Part shown: one piece after another, positions 40,382 to 50,530 of the stretch
Position numbering within the stretch: the first letter of the stretch is position 1
Layout of the letters: each line of letters starts with the position of its first letter
Assembly: GCF_015244565.1 (NCBI RefSeq)
Contig: NZ_JABCQG010000006.1
Span: 1-64,000, forward strand
Direction: 5' to 3'
DNA from: Gluconobacter vitians
GTDB lineage: Bacteria; Pseudomonadota; Alphaproteobacteria; Acetobacterales; Acetobacteraceae
Length of the DNA stretch: 64,000 nt
Made by a program: the position numbers and the translations under genes
The notes under the pieces: model-generated
The model's database searches: none
The model's input: only the letters and a program-made list of their open reading frames with translations
What the model was told of the DNA's origin: nothing

Positions 40382-41473
40382 ATGCCAGATCTTTTCCAGA
40401 ATGGTTCACGGGACAACACCCGGTCCGTTCTGGTTGCCCTACTGGCGAGTGCGATTGTCATCAGCGCCATCTGGATCCTCAAACCGTTCCTGCCTGCCAC
40501 GATCTGGGCCGTCACGATTGCGGTGACTACCTGGCCCATGTTGCGGCGCCTTCAGACCCTCGTCGGAAACAGCCGCAGAGCCGCCGTTTCCCTCACCATT
40601 CTGATCGCGATGCTGGTCTTCATTCTACCACTCTGGCTCGCCATCACGACGGTTTCCAGCCATTTTGGCGATATTGTCAGCCTGCTTTCTTCATCTTCGA
40701 CCCTTCATATTCCAGACGAGCCCAGATGGCTCGCGCGCCTGCCACTGGTTGGCCCGCATGTCGGACAGTTCTGGACCCGCCTGCAGCACATGCAGTTTCC
40801 CGAGATGGTCCGGCAGATTATTCCCGCTCCGGAAACTCTGATCCACACATTCCTGGCCTATGCGGGCAGCTTCAGTATCTTGGCCCTTCAGTTCATGCTC
40901 ACGCTGATCATTCTGGGCGTCCTGCTCATGCGTGCTGAAGCGGCAATCTCAGTTGCAGAAAGTCTTGTCACGATTCTGGCAGGCAGCCGCGGCAAGGAAA
41001 TGCTCCAGCTCGCCGCCTATACGATCAGGGGGGTCGCCTTTGGCGTGACCGTCACCGCAGTTGTTGAGTCCGCCGTGGCCGGGATCGGACTGAAACTTGC
41101 CGGTGCACCCTGGGTCAGTATCCTGACCGCTATGACCTTTATGGTCTGCCTGCTTCAGGCCGGGCCGGGCGTCACACTGCTTCCGGCTGTGGTCTGGGTC
41201 TACTTCGACCGTGGCCTGGCCCCGGCAGCACTCCTGCTCGTGGTCACCATCATTACGATCATCATCGACAACGTCCTGCGCCCGTTCCTGATCCGCAAAC
41301 AGGCCGATATTCCGCTCATTCTCATCATGCTCGGCGTGATCGGAGGGCTGGGCGGACTGGGACTGGTCGGTATTTTCATCGGCCCCCTCATCCTGTCTGT
41401 CGCCTATACACTGACCAAGAGCTGGATCAGTGATTCACGCGCAAAGACCCCTTCTCTCACGTCAAACTCCTGA
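40382..41473 (+). CDS. AI-2E family transporter (DUF20 permease)
   Basis: A 363-residue polytopic inner-membrane protein with about eight helices: an N-terminal pair (ALLASAIVISAIWILKPFLP; ATIWAVTIAVTTWPML), a central loop with LARLPLVGPHVGQFW, and a C-terminal cluster (TIITIIIDNVLRPFLI; GVIGGLGGLGLVGIFIGPLIL) typical of the family. Members include the AI-2 exporter TqsA and unrelated transporters, so the substrate is not known. Monocistronic; the next gene converges on it with a 9-bp gap. Confidence 0.88.
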   Translation: MPDLFQNGSRDNTRSVLVALLASAIVISAIWILKPFLPATIWAVTIAVTTWPMLRRLQTLVGNSRRAAVSLTILIAMLVFILPLWLAITTVSSHFGDIVSLLSSSSTLHIPDEPRWLARLPLVGPHVGQFWTRLQHMQFPEMVRQIIPAPETLIHTFLAYAGSFSILALQFMLTLIILGVLLMRAEAAISVAESLVTILAGSRGKEMLQLAAYTIRGVAFGVTVTAVVESAVAGIGLKLAGAPWVSILTAMTFMVCLLQAGPGVTLLPAVVWVYFDRGLAPAALLLVVTIITIIIDNVLRPFLIRKQADIPLILIMLGVIGGLGGLGLVGIFIGPLILSVAYTLTKSWISDSRAKTPSLTSNS

Positions 41474-41481
41474 CGCCGTAC

Positions 41482-42408
41482 TTATCCTGCCTTTACGGTG
41501 CCATAGGCCTGCCGGATGCGCCGTGCCTGATGGATGAAATACAGCTTGGCGCCCGTCATCCGCACTGAGCGAAACACAAGATAAAGCGGTGCTGTCAGAG
41601 CCGTGCGTGAAGACAGGGGAATATAAACCACCTGCCCGGCGTGATGCTGCTGCATGGACTGGGGGACAAGTGAAATGCCCAGTCCCCCCGCCACCAGATT
41701 CAGAGCGGCCAGAAGCTGCGGGCCTTTCTGGCGAATACGCGGCGTAAAGCCCGCGCCCAGACAGGCATCCACGATCGTCTTGTATAGACCGTTATTGTAC
41801 TGGCTCTGATACAGGATGAAGTCCTCGTCCTCGAGTTCAGCCAGTTTCAGACCTCCCGCAGGCGCCTCTTTCGCCAGCCTGTGCGTCCGAGGCACAGCCA
41901 CCACCATCGGCTCTTCCACAATCAGTTCGACCACCACATCCGACACATAGGGAATGGACGTCCGGACGAAAGCGACATCCACGGTATCTTCCCGCAGCGC
42001 TCCCAGAAGCTGGCTGGAATTGCCTTCCGTTAGTGTCAGCCCCACATCCGGCCAGGTTTCGCGGAACTGCCCCAGCAGGTCAGGCAGGCTTGGATGACAC
42101 AGCGCGGAGTTCGTGAACCCGATCGACAGTTCTCCGGCCTCACCGCGCACGATCCGCCGGACATCCTCGACCGTCTCATCCATACGCTCGATGACATCAT
42201 ATGCCCCTTTGAGCATGCTGCGCCCTGCCGACGTCAGGCGCATACCACGGGCATGACGCTCAAAGAGCTGGACCCCAAGCTCCTGTTCCATACCCTTGAG
42301 AAGCCGGGTCAGCGGAGGCTGCTGGATCCCGAGACGCTCGGCGGCACGCGTCAGGTTGCGTTCTTCAGCAATGGCGATGACGGCATGGAGATGTCTGAGT
42401 TCGATCAT
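41482..42408 (-). CDS. LysR-type regulator divergent from icd-acnA
   Basis: A 308-residue LysR regulator. The N-terminal winged helix is MIELRHLHAVIAIAEERNL to QPPLTRLLKGMEQELGVQLF, followed by the effector domain (LSIGFTNSALCHPSLPDLL). The effector is unknown. It is divergent from icd with an ATAC-N7-GTAT palindrome 4 bp from its start, so it likely controls itself and icd-acnA. Such regulators often respond to a metabolite of the pathway. Confidence 0.88.
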   Translation of the reverse strand: MIELRHLHAVIAIAEERNLTRAAERLGIQQPPLTRLLKGMEQELGVQLFERHARGMRLTSAGRSMLKGAYDVIERMDETVEDVRRIVRGEAGELSIGFTNSALCHPSLPDLLGQFRETWPDVGLTLTEGNSSQLLGALREDTVDVAFVRTSIPYVSDVVVELIVEEPMVVAVPRTHRLAKEAPAGGLKLAELEDEDFILYQSQYNNGLYKTIVDACLGAGFTPRIRQKGPQLLAALNLVAGGLGISLVPQSMQQHHAGQVVYIPLSSRTALTAPLYLVFRSVRMTGAKLYFIHQARRIRQAYGTVKAG

Positions 42409-42411
42409 TCC

Positions 42412-42426
42412 ATACCTTTAAGGTAT
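42412..42426. promoter_or_regulatory. LysR-type binding site candidate (ATAC-N7-GTAT)
   Basis: ATACCTTTAAGGTAT is an almost perfect palindrome (centre T unpaired) with the T-N11-A form of LysR sites, in the divergent lysR/icd region. A partial copy (ACCCCTTTAAGGTCC) is at 42465-42479, a spacing that suits a two-site regulator. Confidence 0.65.
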
Positions 42427-42521
42427 GATGAAACCTTCCCGCAAACATTGGTTTCCACCATGAAACCCCTTTAAGGTCCCCCGCGTCACAGACACATCCC
42501 TTGACCGAACAGGAACGCGCC

Positions 42522-43544
42522 ATGACCAAGACCATTCCCGCCACGCTCATCGCCGGTGACGGAATTGGCCCGGAAATCATGCAGTCGGTCACGACCGTCA
42601 TGGATGCCCTCGGCGCCCCCTTTCTCTGGGACCACCAGAGCGCAGGCGTGGGCGCATTCGACCAGCACGGTACGGCCCTGCCCGAGGCCACGCTCGACAG
42701 CATCCGCCGCACCGGCCTCGTGCTGAAAGGGCCGCTGACCACGCCTGTGGGCAAAGGCTTCCGCTCCATCAACGTCACATTGCGTCAGGCGTTCGACCTG
42801 TACGCGAACGTACGCCCGACGCAGACGATCGTGCCCGACGGACGGTATGAGAACGTCGACCTGGTCGTGATCCGCGAGAACATCGAAGGCCTGTATGCCG
42901 CGATGGAGCATTACATGGCCGTGGATGGCGACCCGGAGGCCGTGGCTTACGGCGCCGGGTTTAATACCCGCGCCGAATGCAACCGGATCGTCCGCTTCGC
43001 CTTCGAATATGCCGTAAAGAACAACCGCAAAAAGGTGACGCTCGTCCACAAGGCGAACATCCTGAAGATCCTGAGCGGCCTGTTCCTGCATGAAGATCGC
43101 AAGGTCGCTGCGGAATATGAAGGCCGCGTGGCACTGGAAGAGCGGATCGTTGACGCCTGCGCGATGGAGCTTGTGATCCGTCCGGAGAACTACGACGTCA
43201 TCGTCACGACCAATCTGTTCGGCGATATCCTGTCCGATCTGACTGCCGGTCTCGTAGGCGGTCTTGGTATGGCGCCGGGTGCGAATATCGGCGAGAAAAT
43301 GGGCATCTTCGAGGCCGTGCACGGCTCCGCGCCGGACATCGCCGGACAGGGAATCGCCAATCCGCTGGCACTGATGATGGCGGGCAGCATGATGCTCGCC
43401 CATGTCGGACGGCAGGACCTGTCCCAGCGTCTGGACGGCGGCATGAAGCAGATCCTTCAGGTTGAAGGTCTCCGCACCCGCGATCTGGGCGGCAAGGCTA
43501 CCACGCAGGACGTCACGCAGGCCCTTCTGCGCGCCATCCAGTAA
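42522..43544 (+). CDS. icd: Isocitrate dehydrogenase (NAD(P)-dependent, IDH/IMDH family)
   Basis: A 340-residue enzyme of the isocitrate/isopropylmalate dehydrogenase family. ATG 42522 is chosen, with AGGAA upstream; an upstream TTG is less likely. Motifs: IAGDGIGPEI, VVIRENIEGLYA (substrate loop), VHKANILK, YDVIVTTNLFGDILSDLTAG and the nucleotide-site EAVHGSAPDIAGQGIANP. The length and REN-EGLY type fit the mitochondrial/NAD-type class, but tartrate dehydrogenase-like use cannot be excluded. It is 33 bp before acnA, supporting a role in converting isocitrate made by aconitase. Confidence 0.88.
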   Translation: MTKTIPATLIAGDGIGPEIMQSVTTVMDALGAPFLWDHQSAGVGAFDQHGTALPEATLDSIRRTGLVLKGPLTTPVGKGFRSINVTLRQAFDLYANVRPTQTIVPDGRYENVDLVVIRENIEGLYAAMEHYMAVDGDPEAVAYGAGFNTRAECNRIVRFAFEYAVKNNRKKVTLVHKANILKILSGLFLHEDRKVAAEYEGRVALEERIVDACAMELVIRPENYDVIVTTNLFGDILSDLTAGLVGGLGMAPGANIGEKMGIFEAVHGSAPDIAGQGIANPLALMMAGSMMLAHVGRQDLSQRLDGGMKQILQVEGLRTRDLGGKATTQDVTQALLRAIQ

Positions 43545-43577
43545 TTTTCTGACAGCCCTCCAAGGAACATTCCCATC

Positions 43578-46271
43578 ATGAAACAGGTTGGACACGACCT
43601 TCTGGACTGCCAGCGCGACCTTTCGATCGAGGGGCGCTCCTATCGCTATTTCTCCCTACCCGTCGCGGCTGAAAAGCTGGGCGACATTTCGCGCCTGCCC
43701 GTCAGCCTGAAAGTGCTGCTCGAAAACGTCCTGCGCTTTACGGATGGCTCGACCTATCGCGTCGAAGACGCGCAGGCGATCGTTGACTGGACGAAAGCCG
43801 CCCACTCCACGCAGGAAGTCCCGTTCAAGCCCGCGCGCATCCTGATGCAGGATTTCACCGGCGTCCCGGCCGTCGTCGATCTGGCGGCCATGCGCGACGG
43901 TATCGTCTCGCTCGGCGGTGACCCGCAGAAGGTCAATCCGCTCGTGCCCGTCGATCTGGTGATCGACCACTCCGTCATGGTAGACGTCGCCGGGCGCAAA
44001 GACGCGCTTCAGCAGAACGTCTCGCTGGAATTCGAGCGCAATGGCGAGCGTTATGCGTTCCTGCGCTGGGGTCAGGAAGCGTTCGACCAGTTCCGCGTCG
44101 TCCCGCCGGGGGCTGGCATCTGCCATCAGGTCAATCTGGAATATCTGTCCCAGGTGGTCTGGACGGGAACGGTTGGCGACGTCACCTACGCCTATCCCGA
44201 CACGCTGTATGGCACGGATTCCCACACGACCATGGTCAATGGCCTTGGCGTTCTGGGCTGGGGCGTCGGCGGAATCGAGGCCGAGGCCGCCATGCTCGGA
44301 CAGCCGATTTCCATGCTCATCCCCGATGTCGTGGGTTTCCGGATGGAAGGGCGTCTGCCGGAAGGCACGACCGCGACCGATCTGGTCCTGACCGTCACGC
44401 AGATGCTGCGCGCCAAGGGCGTAGTCGGCAAATTCGTGGAGTTCTTCGGTCCGGCGCTGGATCATCTGCCGGTCGCGGACCGTGCGACCATCGCAAACAT
44501 GGCGCCGGAATATGGCGCAACCTGCGGCTTCTTCCCGGTCGATGCACTGGCGCTCGACTATCTGCGCCAGACCGGCCGTGACGAACACCGCATTGCGCTG
44601 ACCGAAGCCTGGCTGCGCGCGCAGGGCATGTTCCGCGACGCCTCCACGCCGGAACCGGTCTTTTCGGACGTTCTGACGCTGGATCTGGGCACGATCACGC
44701 CCTGCATTTCCGGCCCCAAGCGCCCGCAGGACCGGATCGAACTCTCCGCCGCCACCCCGGCTTTCGAAAAGGCTCTGACGGAGACGCTCGGCGTCAAACC
44801 GGACGATATCCACAAGACCGCTCCCGTCGCTGGCACTGATTATGCGATCGGGCACGGCTCCATCGTCATCGCCGCCATCACGTCCTGCACCAACACGTCC
44901 AACCCCGCCGTTCTGGTCGCCGCCGGACTGGTAGCCCGCAAGGCCAGAGCACTCGGCCTGATGCCGAAGCCCTGGGTTAAAACATCCCTCGCACCGGGCT
45001 CGCAGGTCGTCACGGATTATCTGGATCGCGCCAATCTGAGTGCTGATCTGGACGCGCTGGGCTTCGAGACGGTCGGTTATGGTTGCACGACCTGCATCGG
45101 CAATTCCGGCCCGCTGGCGAAGGAACTGGTGGACGCGATCGAAGGCAATGATCTGGTCGCGACCTCGGTCCTGTCCGGCAACCGGAACTTCGAAGGCCGG
45201 ATTTCGCCCAATGTCCGCGCCAACTATCTCGCAAGCCCGCCGCTGGTCGTCGCCTATGCCCTGCTGGGAACGATGCGCGAAGACATCACGACGGCCGTTC
45301 TCGGACACGCAGCCGACGGCACGCCGGTCCATCTGCGTGATATCTGGCCCACCAACCACGAAATCGCAGAACTCGTCGGCTCCGCCGTCACGCGCGAAGC
45401 CTTCGTCGAGCGTTACAGCCACATCACGGAAGGCACGAAGGAATGGCAGGCCCTGGCCTCTGCCGGAACCTCGGCCACCTATGACTGGCAGCCGGGCTCG
45501 ACCTATGTGCAGAACCCGCCCTATTTCGATGGGCTGACGGCCGAACCCGCACCCACGAAGGACATCAGCGGCGCACGCATTCTGGCGCTGCTGGGCGACA
45601 ACATCACGACCGATCACATCTCCCCCGCCGGTGCGATTGCACCATCATCCCCGGCGGGCGTGTATCTGCAAGAACATCAGGTTGCGGTGAAGGACTTCAA
45701 TTCCTACGGCTCCCGTCGCGGCAATGACCGCGTCATGGTCCGGGGCACCTTCGCCAATATCCGCATCCGCAACGAGATGGCCCCCGGAACCGAAGGCGGC
45801 GTCACACTGCATCAGCCGGATGGCGCGCAGATGTCCATCTATGATGCCGCCAGCCGTTATGCGCAGGACGGCGTGCCGCTCGTGGTGTTCGGCGGCAAGG
45901 AATACGGCATGGGCTCGTCCCGTGACTGGGCCGCGAAGGGCACGCGCCTGCTCGGCATCAAGGCCGTCATCGCGGAGAGCTTCGAGCGCATCCACCGCTC
46001 CAACCTCGTCGGCATGGGCGTCCTGCCCCTGACCTTCGAACCGGGCACAACGCGCAAGACGCTGGGACTGGACGGAACGGAGACGATCGCCATTCACGGC
46101 ATCGAAACCCTGACACCGCGCCAGACCCTGACCATGACGATCACCCGTCAGGATGGCAGCACGCAGGACGTCCCGCTGCTGTGCCGTGTCGATACGGTCG
46201 ATGAGGCTGACTATTACCGCAACGGAGGCATCCTGCCCTACGTCCTGCGGGGAATGGCTTCAGCGAACTGA
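43578..46271 (+). CDS. acnA: Aconitate hydratase A
   Basis: An 897-residue aconitase of the AcnA/IRP class. It interconverts citrate and isocitrate through a 4Fe-4S cluster held by Cys437 (TSCTNTSNP), Cys503 and Cys506 ([11 protein letters not shown]). Other family motifs are [41 protein letters not shown] and [23 protein letters not shown] is upstream of the ATG. A terminator closes the icd-acnA operon at 46274-46302. Confidence 0.97.
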   Translation: MKQVGHDLLDCQRDLSIEGRSYRYFSLPVAAEKLGDISRLPVSLKVLLENVLRFTDGSTYRVEDAQAIVDWTKAAHSTQEVPFKPARILMQDFTGVPAVVDLAAMRDGIVSLGGDPQKVNPLVPVDLVIDHSVMVDVAGRKDALQQNVSLEFERNGERYAFLRWGQEAFDQFRVVPPGAGICHQVNLEYLSQVVWTGTVGDVTYAYPDTLYGTDSHTTMVNGLGVLGWGVGGIEAEAAMLGQPISMLIPDVVGFRMEGRLPEGTTATDLVLTVTQMLRAKGVVGKFVEFFGPALDHLPVADRATIANMAPEYGATCGFFPVDALALDYLRQTGRDEHRIALTEAWLRAQGMFRDASTPEPVFSDVLTLDLGTITPCISGPKRPQDRIELSAATPAFEKALTETLGVKPDDIHKTAPVAGTDYAIGHGSIVIAAITSCTNTSNPAVLVAAGLVARKARALGLMPKPWVKTSLAPGSQVVTDYLDRANLSADLDALGFETVGYGCTTCIGNSGPLAKELVDAIEGNDLVATSVLSGNRNFEGRISPNVRANYLASPPLVVAYALLGTMREDITTAVLGHAADGTPVHLRDIWPTNHEIAELVGSAVTREAFVERYSHITEGTKEWQALASAGTSATYDWQPGSTYVQNPPYFDGLTAEPAPTKDISGARILALLGDNITTDHISPAGAIAPSSPAGVYLQEHQVAVKDFNSYGSRRGNDRVMVRGTFANIRIRNEMAPGTEGGVTLHQPDGAQMSIYDAASRYAQDGVPLVVFGGKEYGMGSSRDWAAKGTRLLGIKAVIAESFERIHRSNLVGMGVLPLTFEPGTTRKTLGLDGTETIAIHGIETLTPRQTLTMTITRQDGSTQDVPLLCRVDTVDEADYYRNGGILPYVLRGMASAN

Positions 46272-46273
46272 GA

Positions 46274-46303
46274 AATGGCGGGGCTTCGGCCCCGCCATTT
46301 TAA
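46274..46303. terminator. Terminator after acnA
   Basis: TGGCGGGGC-TTCG-GCCCCGCCA, a 9-bp stem with a UUCG tetraloop, A-run before and T-run after, so probably active in both directions. It also ends the lysE-side transcript. Confidence 0.93.
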
Positions 46304-46383
46304 TGATGGGCGATGCCGTAAGACACGACGGCACAGGTTGCTCCCACGACGAAGCAGATCATGAAGAGATAGGTTTTGGTCAT
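46300..46383 (-). CDS. 27-residue membrane peptide after lysE
   Basis: MTKTYLFMICFVVGATCAV begins a 27-residue ORF ending SYGIAHH and stopping at the terminator. AGGAGAG lies upstream in the end of the lysE gene. One membrane helix covers most of it. It is too short for most annotation and no family is known; conservation would be needed to be sure. Confidence 0.5.
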   Translation of the reverse strand: MTKTYLFMICFVVGATCAVVSYGIAHH

Positions 46384-46387
46384 CGGG

Positions 46388-47020
46388 TCAGGCTCTCCTG
46401 CTCAGCGCCAGTTTAAGACTGAACGCCAGAAAGATACTGCCCGTCAGCCTGTCCATGCGCCGCACGACCACCGGGCTGGAAAGAAACCGGCCCAGCGGCA
46501 CGGTCAGGGCGACGAGAAGCGCCAGCCACGAGAAAGACAATATGGCCTGAATGGCCGTCAGCAGGAGCGAAAACTCTTTTACGTTCACATGCGGCGGAAT
46601 GAACTGCGGCATGAACGTCATGTAGAAAATGCCGACCTTGGGATTGAGCAGATTGGTCAGCAGGCCCCGGCGAAACGCCGCGCGGGCATCGTCATGCACA
46701 GGCACCGTTCCCGCTGTCCCCAGCGAGGCCCGGGGATGCAGGATCAGCCCGATCCCAAGCCAGGCGAGATAAAGCGCGCCGGCCCATTTGACGATGGTAA
46801 ACGCCGTTTCGGACGCGGCCAGCAGCGCGGTCAGTCCGAATGCTGCCGCCAGCCCCCAGATTCCCAGCCCGAGACAGATCCCCGTAACGGCTGCCAGACC
46901 AGCCTTCCACCCGGATGTCGTTGCGGTTCGCAGCGTCATGGCCGTATCGAGGCCCGGCGTGATCGTAAAGACGGCAGCCGCAGCCGCAAATGTCAGAAGG
47001 GGGATCAGATATGGATGCAT
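46388..47020 (-). CDS. LysE/RhtB-type amino acid exporter
   Basis: A 210-residue inner-membrane protein with about six helices and the LysE family motifs: FTITPGLDTAMTLRTATTSG-type start (PGLDTAMTL), AGALYLAWLGIGL and RGLLTNLLNPKVGIFYMTFMPQF. The substrate cannot be told. It is followed closely by a 27-residue membrane ORF and a shared terminator. Confidence 0.9.
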   Translation of the reverse strand: MHPYLIPLLTFAAAAAVFTITPGLDTAMTLRTATTSGWKAGLAAVTGICLGLGIWGLAAAFGLTALLAASETAFTIVKWAGALYLAWLGIGLILHPRASLGTAGTVPVHDDARAAFRRGLLTNLLNPKVGIFYMTFMPQFIPPHVNVKEFSLLLTAIQAILSFSWLALLVALTVPLGRFLSSPVVVRRMDRLTGSIFLAFSLKLALSRRA

Positions 47021-47067
47021 GATCGAAACCTACACCGCGTTCTGCAAATCCCCAATCCCCCGCTTCT

Positions 47068-48639
47068 TCAACCCGCTTTTGCAGTCACCGGCAGCCGGAT
47101 CAGATAATCGAAGGCTGCCAGAGACGCCTTCGCGCCTTCGCCCATGGCAATGACGATCTGCTTGTACGGCACAGTCGTCGCATCGCCTGCCGCAAACACG
47201 CCCGGAACAGACGTCCCGCAGTGGTCGTCAATGACGATCTCGCCATACGGGCTGAGCTTCAGCGTCCCCTTCAGCCACTCCGTATTGGGCAGCAGACCGA
47301 TCTGTACAAACACGCCATCCGTCTTGATCTGGTGCAGGCCGCCGTCCCCATCACTATAGGTCAGGCCGGTGACTTCCTTGCCGTCACCCTCGATCTTCGT
47401 GGTCAGGGCGTTCGTCAGAACCGTGATATTCGGCAGGCTCAGCAGCCGGTCCTGAAGCACCTTGTCCGCCTTGAGATGCGCGCCGCGCTGCAGCAGCGTG
47501 ACATGCGAGACGATCCCCGCTAGGTCGATCGCCGCTTCCACGCCACTATTGCCGCCGCCGGTCACCACAACCGGACGCCCCTTGTAGAACGGACCGTCAC
47601 AATGCGGGCAGTACGCCACCCCCTTGGTGCGATACTCGTCCTCACCCGGCACACCCAGATGCCGCCAGCGCGCACCCGTCGCAATGATGACCGTCTTCGA
47701 GCGCAGAATCGCCCCACTTTCCAGCACGATCTGGTGCAGACCGCCGGTCTGCTCCGCCGGGATCAGCTTCGCCGCCAGCTGCGAGGCAATGATCTGCACG
47801 TCATACTGCCGGACATGCGCCTCAAGTGCTGCCGAGAGTTTCGGGCCGTCCGTTTCCGGCACGGAAATGAAGTTCTCGATCCCGGCCGTATCCATGACCT
47901 GACCGCCAAACCGCTCGGCCACGAGGCCCGTGCGCAGGCCCTTTCGTGCGGCATAGATCGCCGCCGCGTCACCGGCCGGCCCCGCACCAAGTACCAGTAC
48001 GTCGAACGGGGCCATATCATTCAGCTTCTCTGCCGAGCGGGCAACAGAGGCCGTATCCAGCTTGGCGAGAATATCCGCCACTTCCATTCGGCCCGACGCA
48101 AAGGGCTCACCGTTCAGATAAACCTGCGGGACCGAGCGGATGCCAAGGCGCTCCACCTCATCCTGGAAATCTGCCCCATCGATGGCCGTGTGATGGATCT
48201 TCGGATTCAGCACGCTCATGGCATTGAGCGCCTGCACCACATCCGGGCAGTTCTGGCAGGACTGGGAGAAATACGTCTCGAAATGGAAGTCCCCGTCCAG
48301 CGCGCGGATCTGCGCAACCACATCCGCTTCGATCTTCGGCGGATGCCCGCTGACCTGAAGCAGCGCCAACACCAGAGACGTGAACTCGTGCCCCATCGGC
48401 AGACCGGCAAAGCAGACCTGCACATCCGTGCCCGGCCGGCGGATCACGAAGGACGGGATGCGGGTGCCGTGCCCCTTGTCCGAGAAGGTCACCTTGGGAG
48501 ACAGGCTGGCAATATCTTCCAGCAGACCGCGCACCTCATTGGAGCGGTCATCCGTGCCAAGGGTCGCCTCAAGCACGACCGCATCACGCAGGTACTCCAT
48601 ATAGGCGCGCATCTGGGTTTTCAGGTCGTCCTGAAGCAT
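47068..48639 (-). CDS. ahpF: Alkyl hydroperoxide reductase subunit F
   Basis: A 523-residue flavoprotein disulfide reductase. The N-terminal thioredoxin-like domain has Cys128-x2-Cys131 (SCQNCP). The FAD site [13 protein letters not shown] is near 218-230, the NADH-site [12 protein letters not shown], and the redox Cys344-x2-Cys347 (YCPHCDGP). It reduces AhpC with NADH. It follows ahpC by 126 bp containing an RNA hairpin. Confidence 0.96.
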   Translation of the reverse strand: MLQDDLKTQMRAYMEYLRDAVVLEATLGTDDRSNEVRGLLEDIASLSPKVTFSDKGHGTRIPSFVIRRPGTDVQVCFAGLPMGHEFTSLVLALLQVSGHPPKIEADVVAQIRALDGDFHFETYFSQSCQNCPDVVQALNAMSVLNPKIHHTAIDGADFQDEVERLGIRSVPQVYLNGEPFASGRMEVADILAKLDTASVARSAEKLNDMAPFDVLVLGAGPAGDAAAIYAARKGLRTGLVAERFGGQVMDTAGIENFISVPETDGPKLSAALEAHVRQYDVQIIASQLAAKLIPAEQTGGLHQIVLESGAILRSKTVIIATGARWRHLGVPGEDEYRTKGVAYCPHCDGPFYKGRPVVVTGGGNSGVEAAIDLAGIVSHVTLLQRGAHLKADKVLQDRLLSLPNITVLTNALTTKIEGDGKEVTGLTYSDGDGGLHQIKTDGVFVQIGLLPNTEWLKGTLKLSPYGEIVIDDHCGTSVPGVFAAGDATTVPYKQIVIAMGEGAKASLAAFDYLIRLPVTAKAG

Positions 48640-48696
48640 TGGGTTTCTCCGGATTTCGGGGGTTGGAATATCGAACCGGAAGACTGTCCGGTGCAG

Positions 48697-48717
48697 CCGC
48701 CTCCATGAAGGAGGCGG
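48697..48717 (-). promoter_or_regulatory. Intergenic RNA hairpin between ahpC and ahpF
   Basis: CCGCCTCC and GGAGGCGG make a perfect 8-bp stem with a five-base loop and no T run. It may set the AhpC to AhpF ratio by mRNA stability or partial termination. Confidence 0.5.
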
Positions 48718-48765
48718 AAGCTGGTGGAACCCGTAGGTCCCACCATTATCAGATCCGGTGCCGGA

Positions 48766-49329
48766 TCAGATCTTGCCGACGAGGTCGAGGGACGGCTTCA
48801 GCGTCTCGCCGCCTTCCTTCCACTTGGCCGGGCAGACTTCACCCGGGTGGCTTGCGACGTACTGGGCAGCCTGGATCTTGTCGAGCAGCTCGGCAGCGCT
48901 ACGGCCAACGCCACCAGCGGTGATCTCGATGTACTGGATCTTGCCTTCCGGATCGATCAGGAACGTACCGCGATCGGCCAGACCGGCTTCCTCGATCAGC
49001 ACATCAAAATTGCGTGCGATCGTGCCCGTCGGGTCACCCAGCATCGTGTACTTGATCTTGCCTATGGCCGGCGAGGTGTCGTGCCAGGCCTTGTGCGTGA
49101 AATGCTTGTCCGTGGAGACGGAATAGATTTCAACGCCCAGCTTGTCGAAAGCAGCCTGGTTGTCGGCGAGGTCTTCGAGTTCTGTCGGGCAGACGAACGT
49201 GAAGTCGGCCGGATAGAAAAAGAAAACGGACCACTTGCCGAGAACGTCGGAGTCCGTGACCGTGAGGAACTCACCGTTGCGGAAAGCATCGGTAGAGAAG
49301 GGCTTCAGCGGGGAGTTGATGCGAACCAT
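48766..49329 (-). CDS. ahpC: Alkyl hydroperoxide reductase subunit C (peroxiredoxin)
   Basis: A 187-residue typical 2-Cys peroxiredoxin: peroxidatic Cys47 ([11 protein letters not shown]) and resolving Cys166 (GEVCPAKW), the same as E. coli Cys46/Cys165 with one residue offset. It reduces H2O2 and organic peroxides, helpful in an oxidative acetic acid bacterium. It is divergent from oxyR. Confidence 0.97.
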   Translation of the reverse strand: MVRINSPLKPFSTDAFRNGEFLTVTDSDVLGKWSVFFFYPADFTFVCPTELEDLADNQAAFDKLGVEIYSVSTDKHFTHKAWHDTSPAIGKIKYTMLGDPTGTIARNFDVLIEEAGLADRGTFLIDPEGKIQYIEITAGGVGRSAAELLDKIQAAQYVASHPGEVCPAKWKEGGETLKPSLDLVGKI

Positions 49330-49578
49330 CAGACTGTCTCCTGACCTTGGGTTGATGTTGTGTTGCGGACTCTGTGTCCCACAGAAAGAGAGGGACAGGA
49401 AACAGTTCCTGTCAATATGACTGATCGCCAGAACCGAATTGACGAGATGAAGATATCAAGACTCCCGATCAGGATGCATGCCCCCGTCATCCTGAACCCT
49501 GAGTATTCCGCCGCTATTTCTTCATGACAGGCAGAACCGCACTTCCCCATTGGCGTATTCGGTCATATCTATCGGGGC
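49330..49578. promoter_or_regulatory. Divergent ahpC/oxyR intergenic region
   Basis: About 250 bp with no gene. Both ahpC and oxyR promoters should be here, and OxyR is expected to bind it. I could not fit a confident four-part ATAG-type OxyR site; ATATCTATCGGGG near 49564 is a partial candidate. Confidence 0.5.
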
Positions 49579-50508
49579 ATGAGCTACGTCCCCCTTTCCG
49601 GCCTTTCCCTGCGCGACATCGAATATGTGGTTGCGGTCGATGACCTGCGCAACTTCTCCCGCGCGGCGGAACGCTGCGGCGTCAGTCAGGCGGGGCTGTC
49701 CGAGCAGGTCCGCAAGCTCGAACAGCTTCTGGATGTCACGCTGTTCGAACGCTCCCGGCGCCATGTCGCCCCGACCCCTGATGGCGAACGCCTGCTGGCA
49801 CTTGGGCGCGACGTCCTGGCAGCAGCCCGCAACCTGCTTGAAGTCGCCCGCGCCCAGACCGGCCCGATGGAAGGGGCCCTGCGGCTCGGCGTTATTCCCA
49901 CGCTCGGCCCGTATTACATTCCCGGCCTTCTGCCGCGTCTGCGGGAACACTATCCGTCACTCAGCCTGCGCCTGCGCGAAAGCATGACGAACACGCTGGT
50001 TCATGCCCTGCGCAACAGCGAACTGGATGTCGCGCTGATGGCGCTTCCCGCACCATCGGATGCTCTGGAAAGTGCGCCCCTTTTCGAGGAAGCCTTTCTT
50101 GCCGTGTTCCCGAGCACGCATGAACTGGCAAAGAAACCCAAACTCTCCCTCAGCCAGCTCGGACGTCCGGATCTGCTCCTGCTTGAAGACGGGCACTGCC
50201 TGCGCGATCAGGCCCTGTCCATCTGCCCGACTGTCCCCCGCGACGGTGAACAGCGCCTGGCCACCAGTCTTGAGATGCTGTGGTACATGATCGGCGCCGG
50301 TGAAGGCTTCTCCCTGATCCCCCAGCTTGCCCTGCGCAACCGCACGGATTTCGAGGATCTGATCACTGTCCGCAGCCTGCCCGAGCCCGAAGCACGCCGC
50401 ACGATCGGCCTGACCTGGCGCGCATCGGACCCGCGCGGTCCCGTCTTCCGCGAATTCGCAGCCTATCTGCGCAGCATCACCCCGGAACACTGCCACGCCT
50501 GCACCTGA
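49579..50508 (+). CDS. oxyR: OxyR peroxide sensor
   Basis: A 309-residue LysR regulator (LSLRDIEYVVAVDDLRNFSRA) with the OxyR redox pair Cys207 and Cys216 (HCLRDQALSIC), nine residues apart as in E. coli Cys199/Cys208. Peroxide would form the disulfide and activate ahpC-ahpF. The divergent position supports this. Confidence 0.94.
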   Translation: MSYVPLSGLSLRDIEYVVAVDDLRNFSRAAERCGVSQAGLSEQVRKLEQLLDVTLFERSRRHVAPTPDGERLLALGRDVLAAARNLLEVARAQTGPMEGALRLGVIPTLGPYYIPGLLPRLREHYPSLSLRLRESMTNTLVHALRNSELDVALMALPAPSDALESAPLFEEAFLAVFPSTHELAKKPKLSLSQLGRPDLLLLEDGHCLRDQALSICPTVPRDGEQRLATSLEMLWYMIGAGEGFSLIPQLALRNRTDFEDLITVRSLPEPEARRTIGLTWRASDPRGPVFREFAAYLRSITPEHCHACT

Positions 50509-50530
50509 GGCCGATTGAAAGAGTTCAGAC

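Noticed and set aside
43656-45617. 653-codon frame antisense to acnA.
   Set aside because: Shadow of aconitase, with Arg/Gly-rich composition and no domain.
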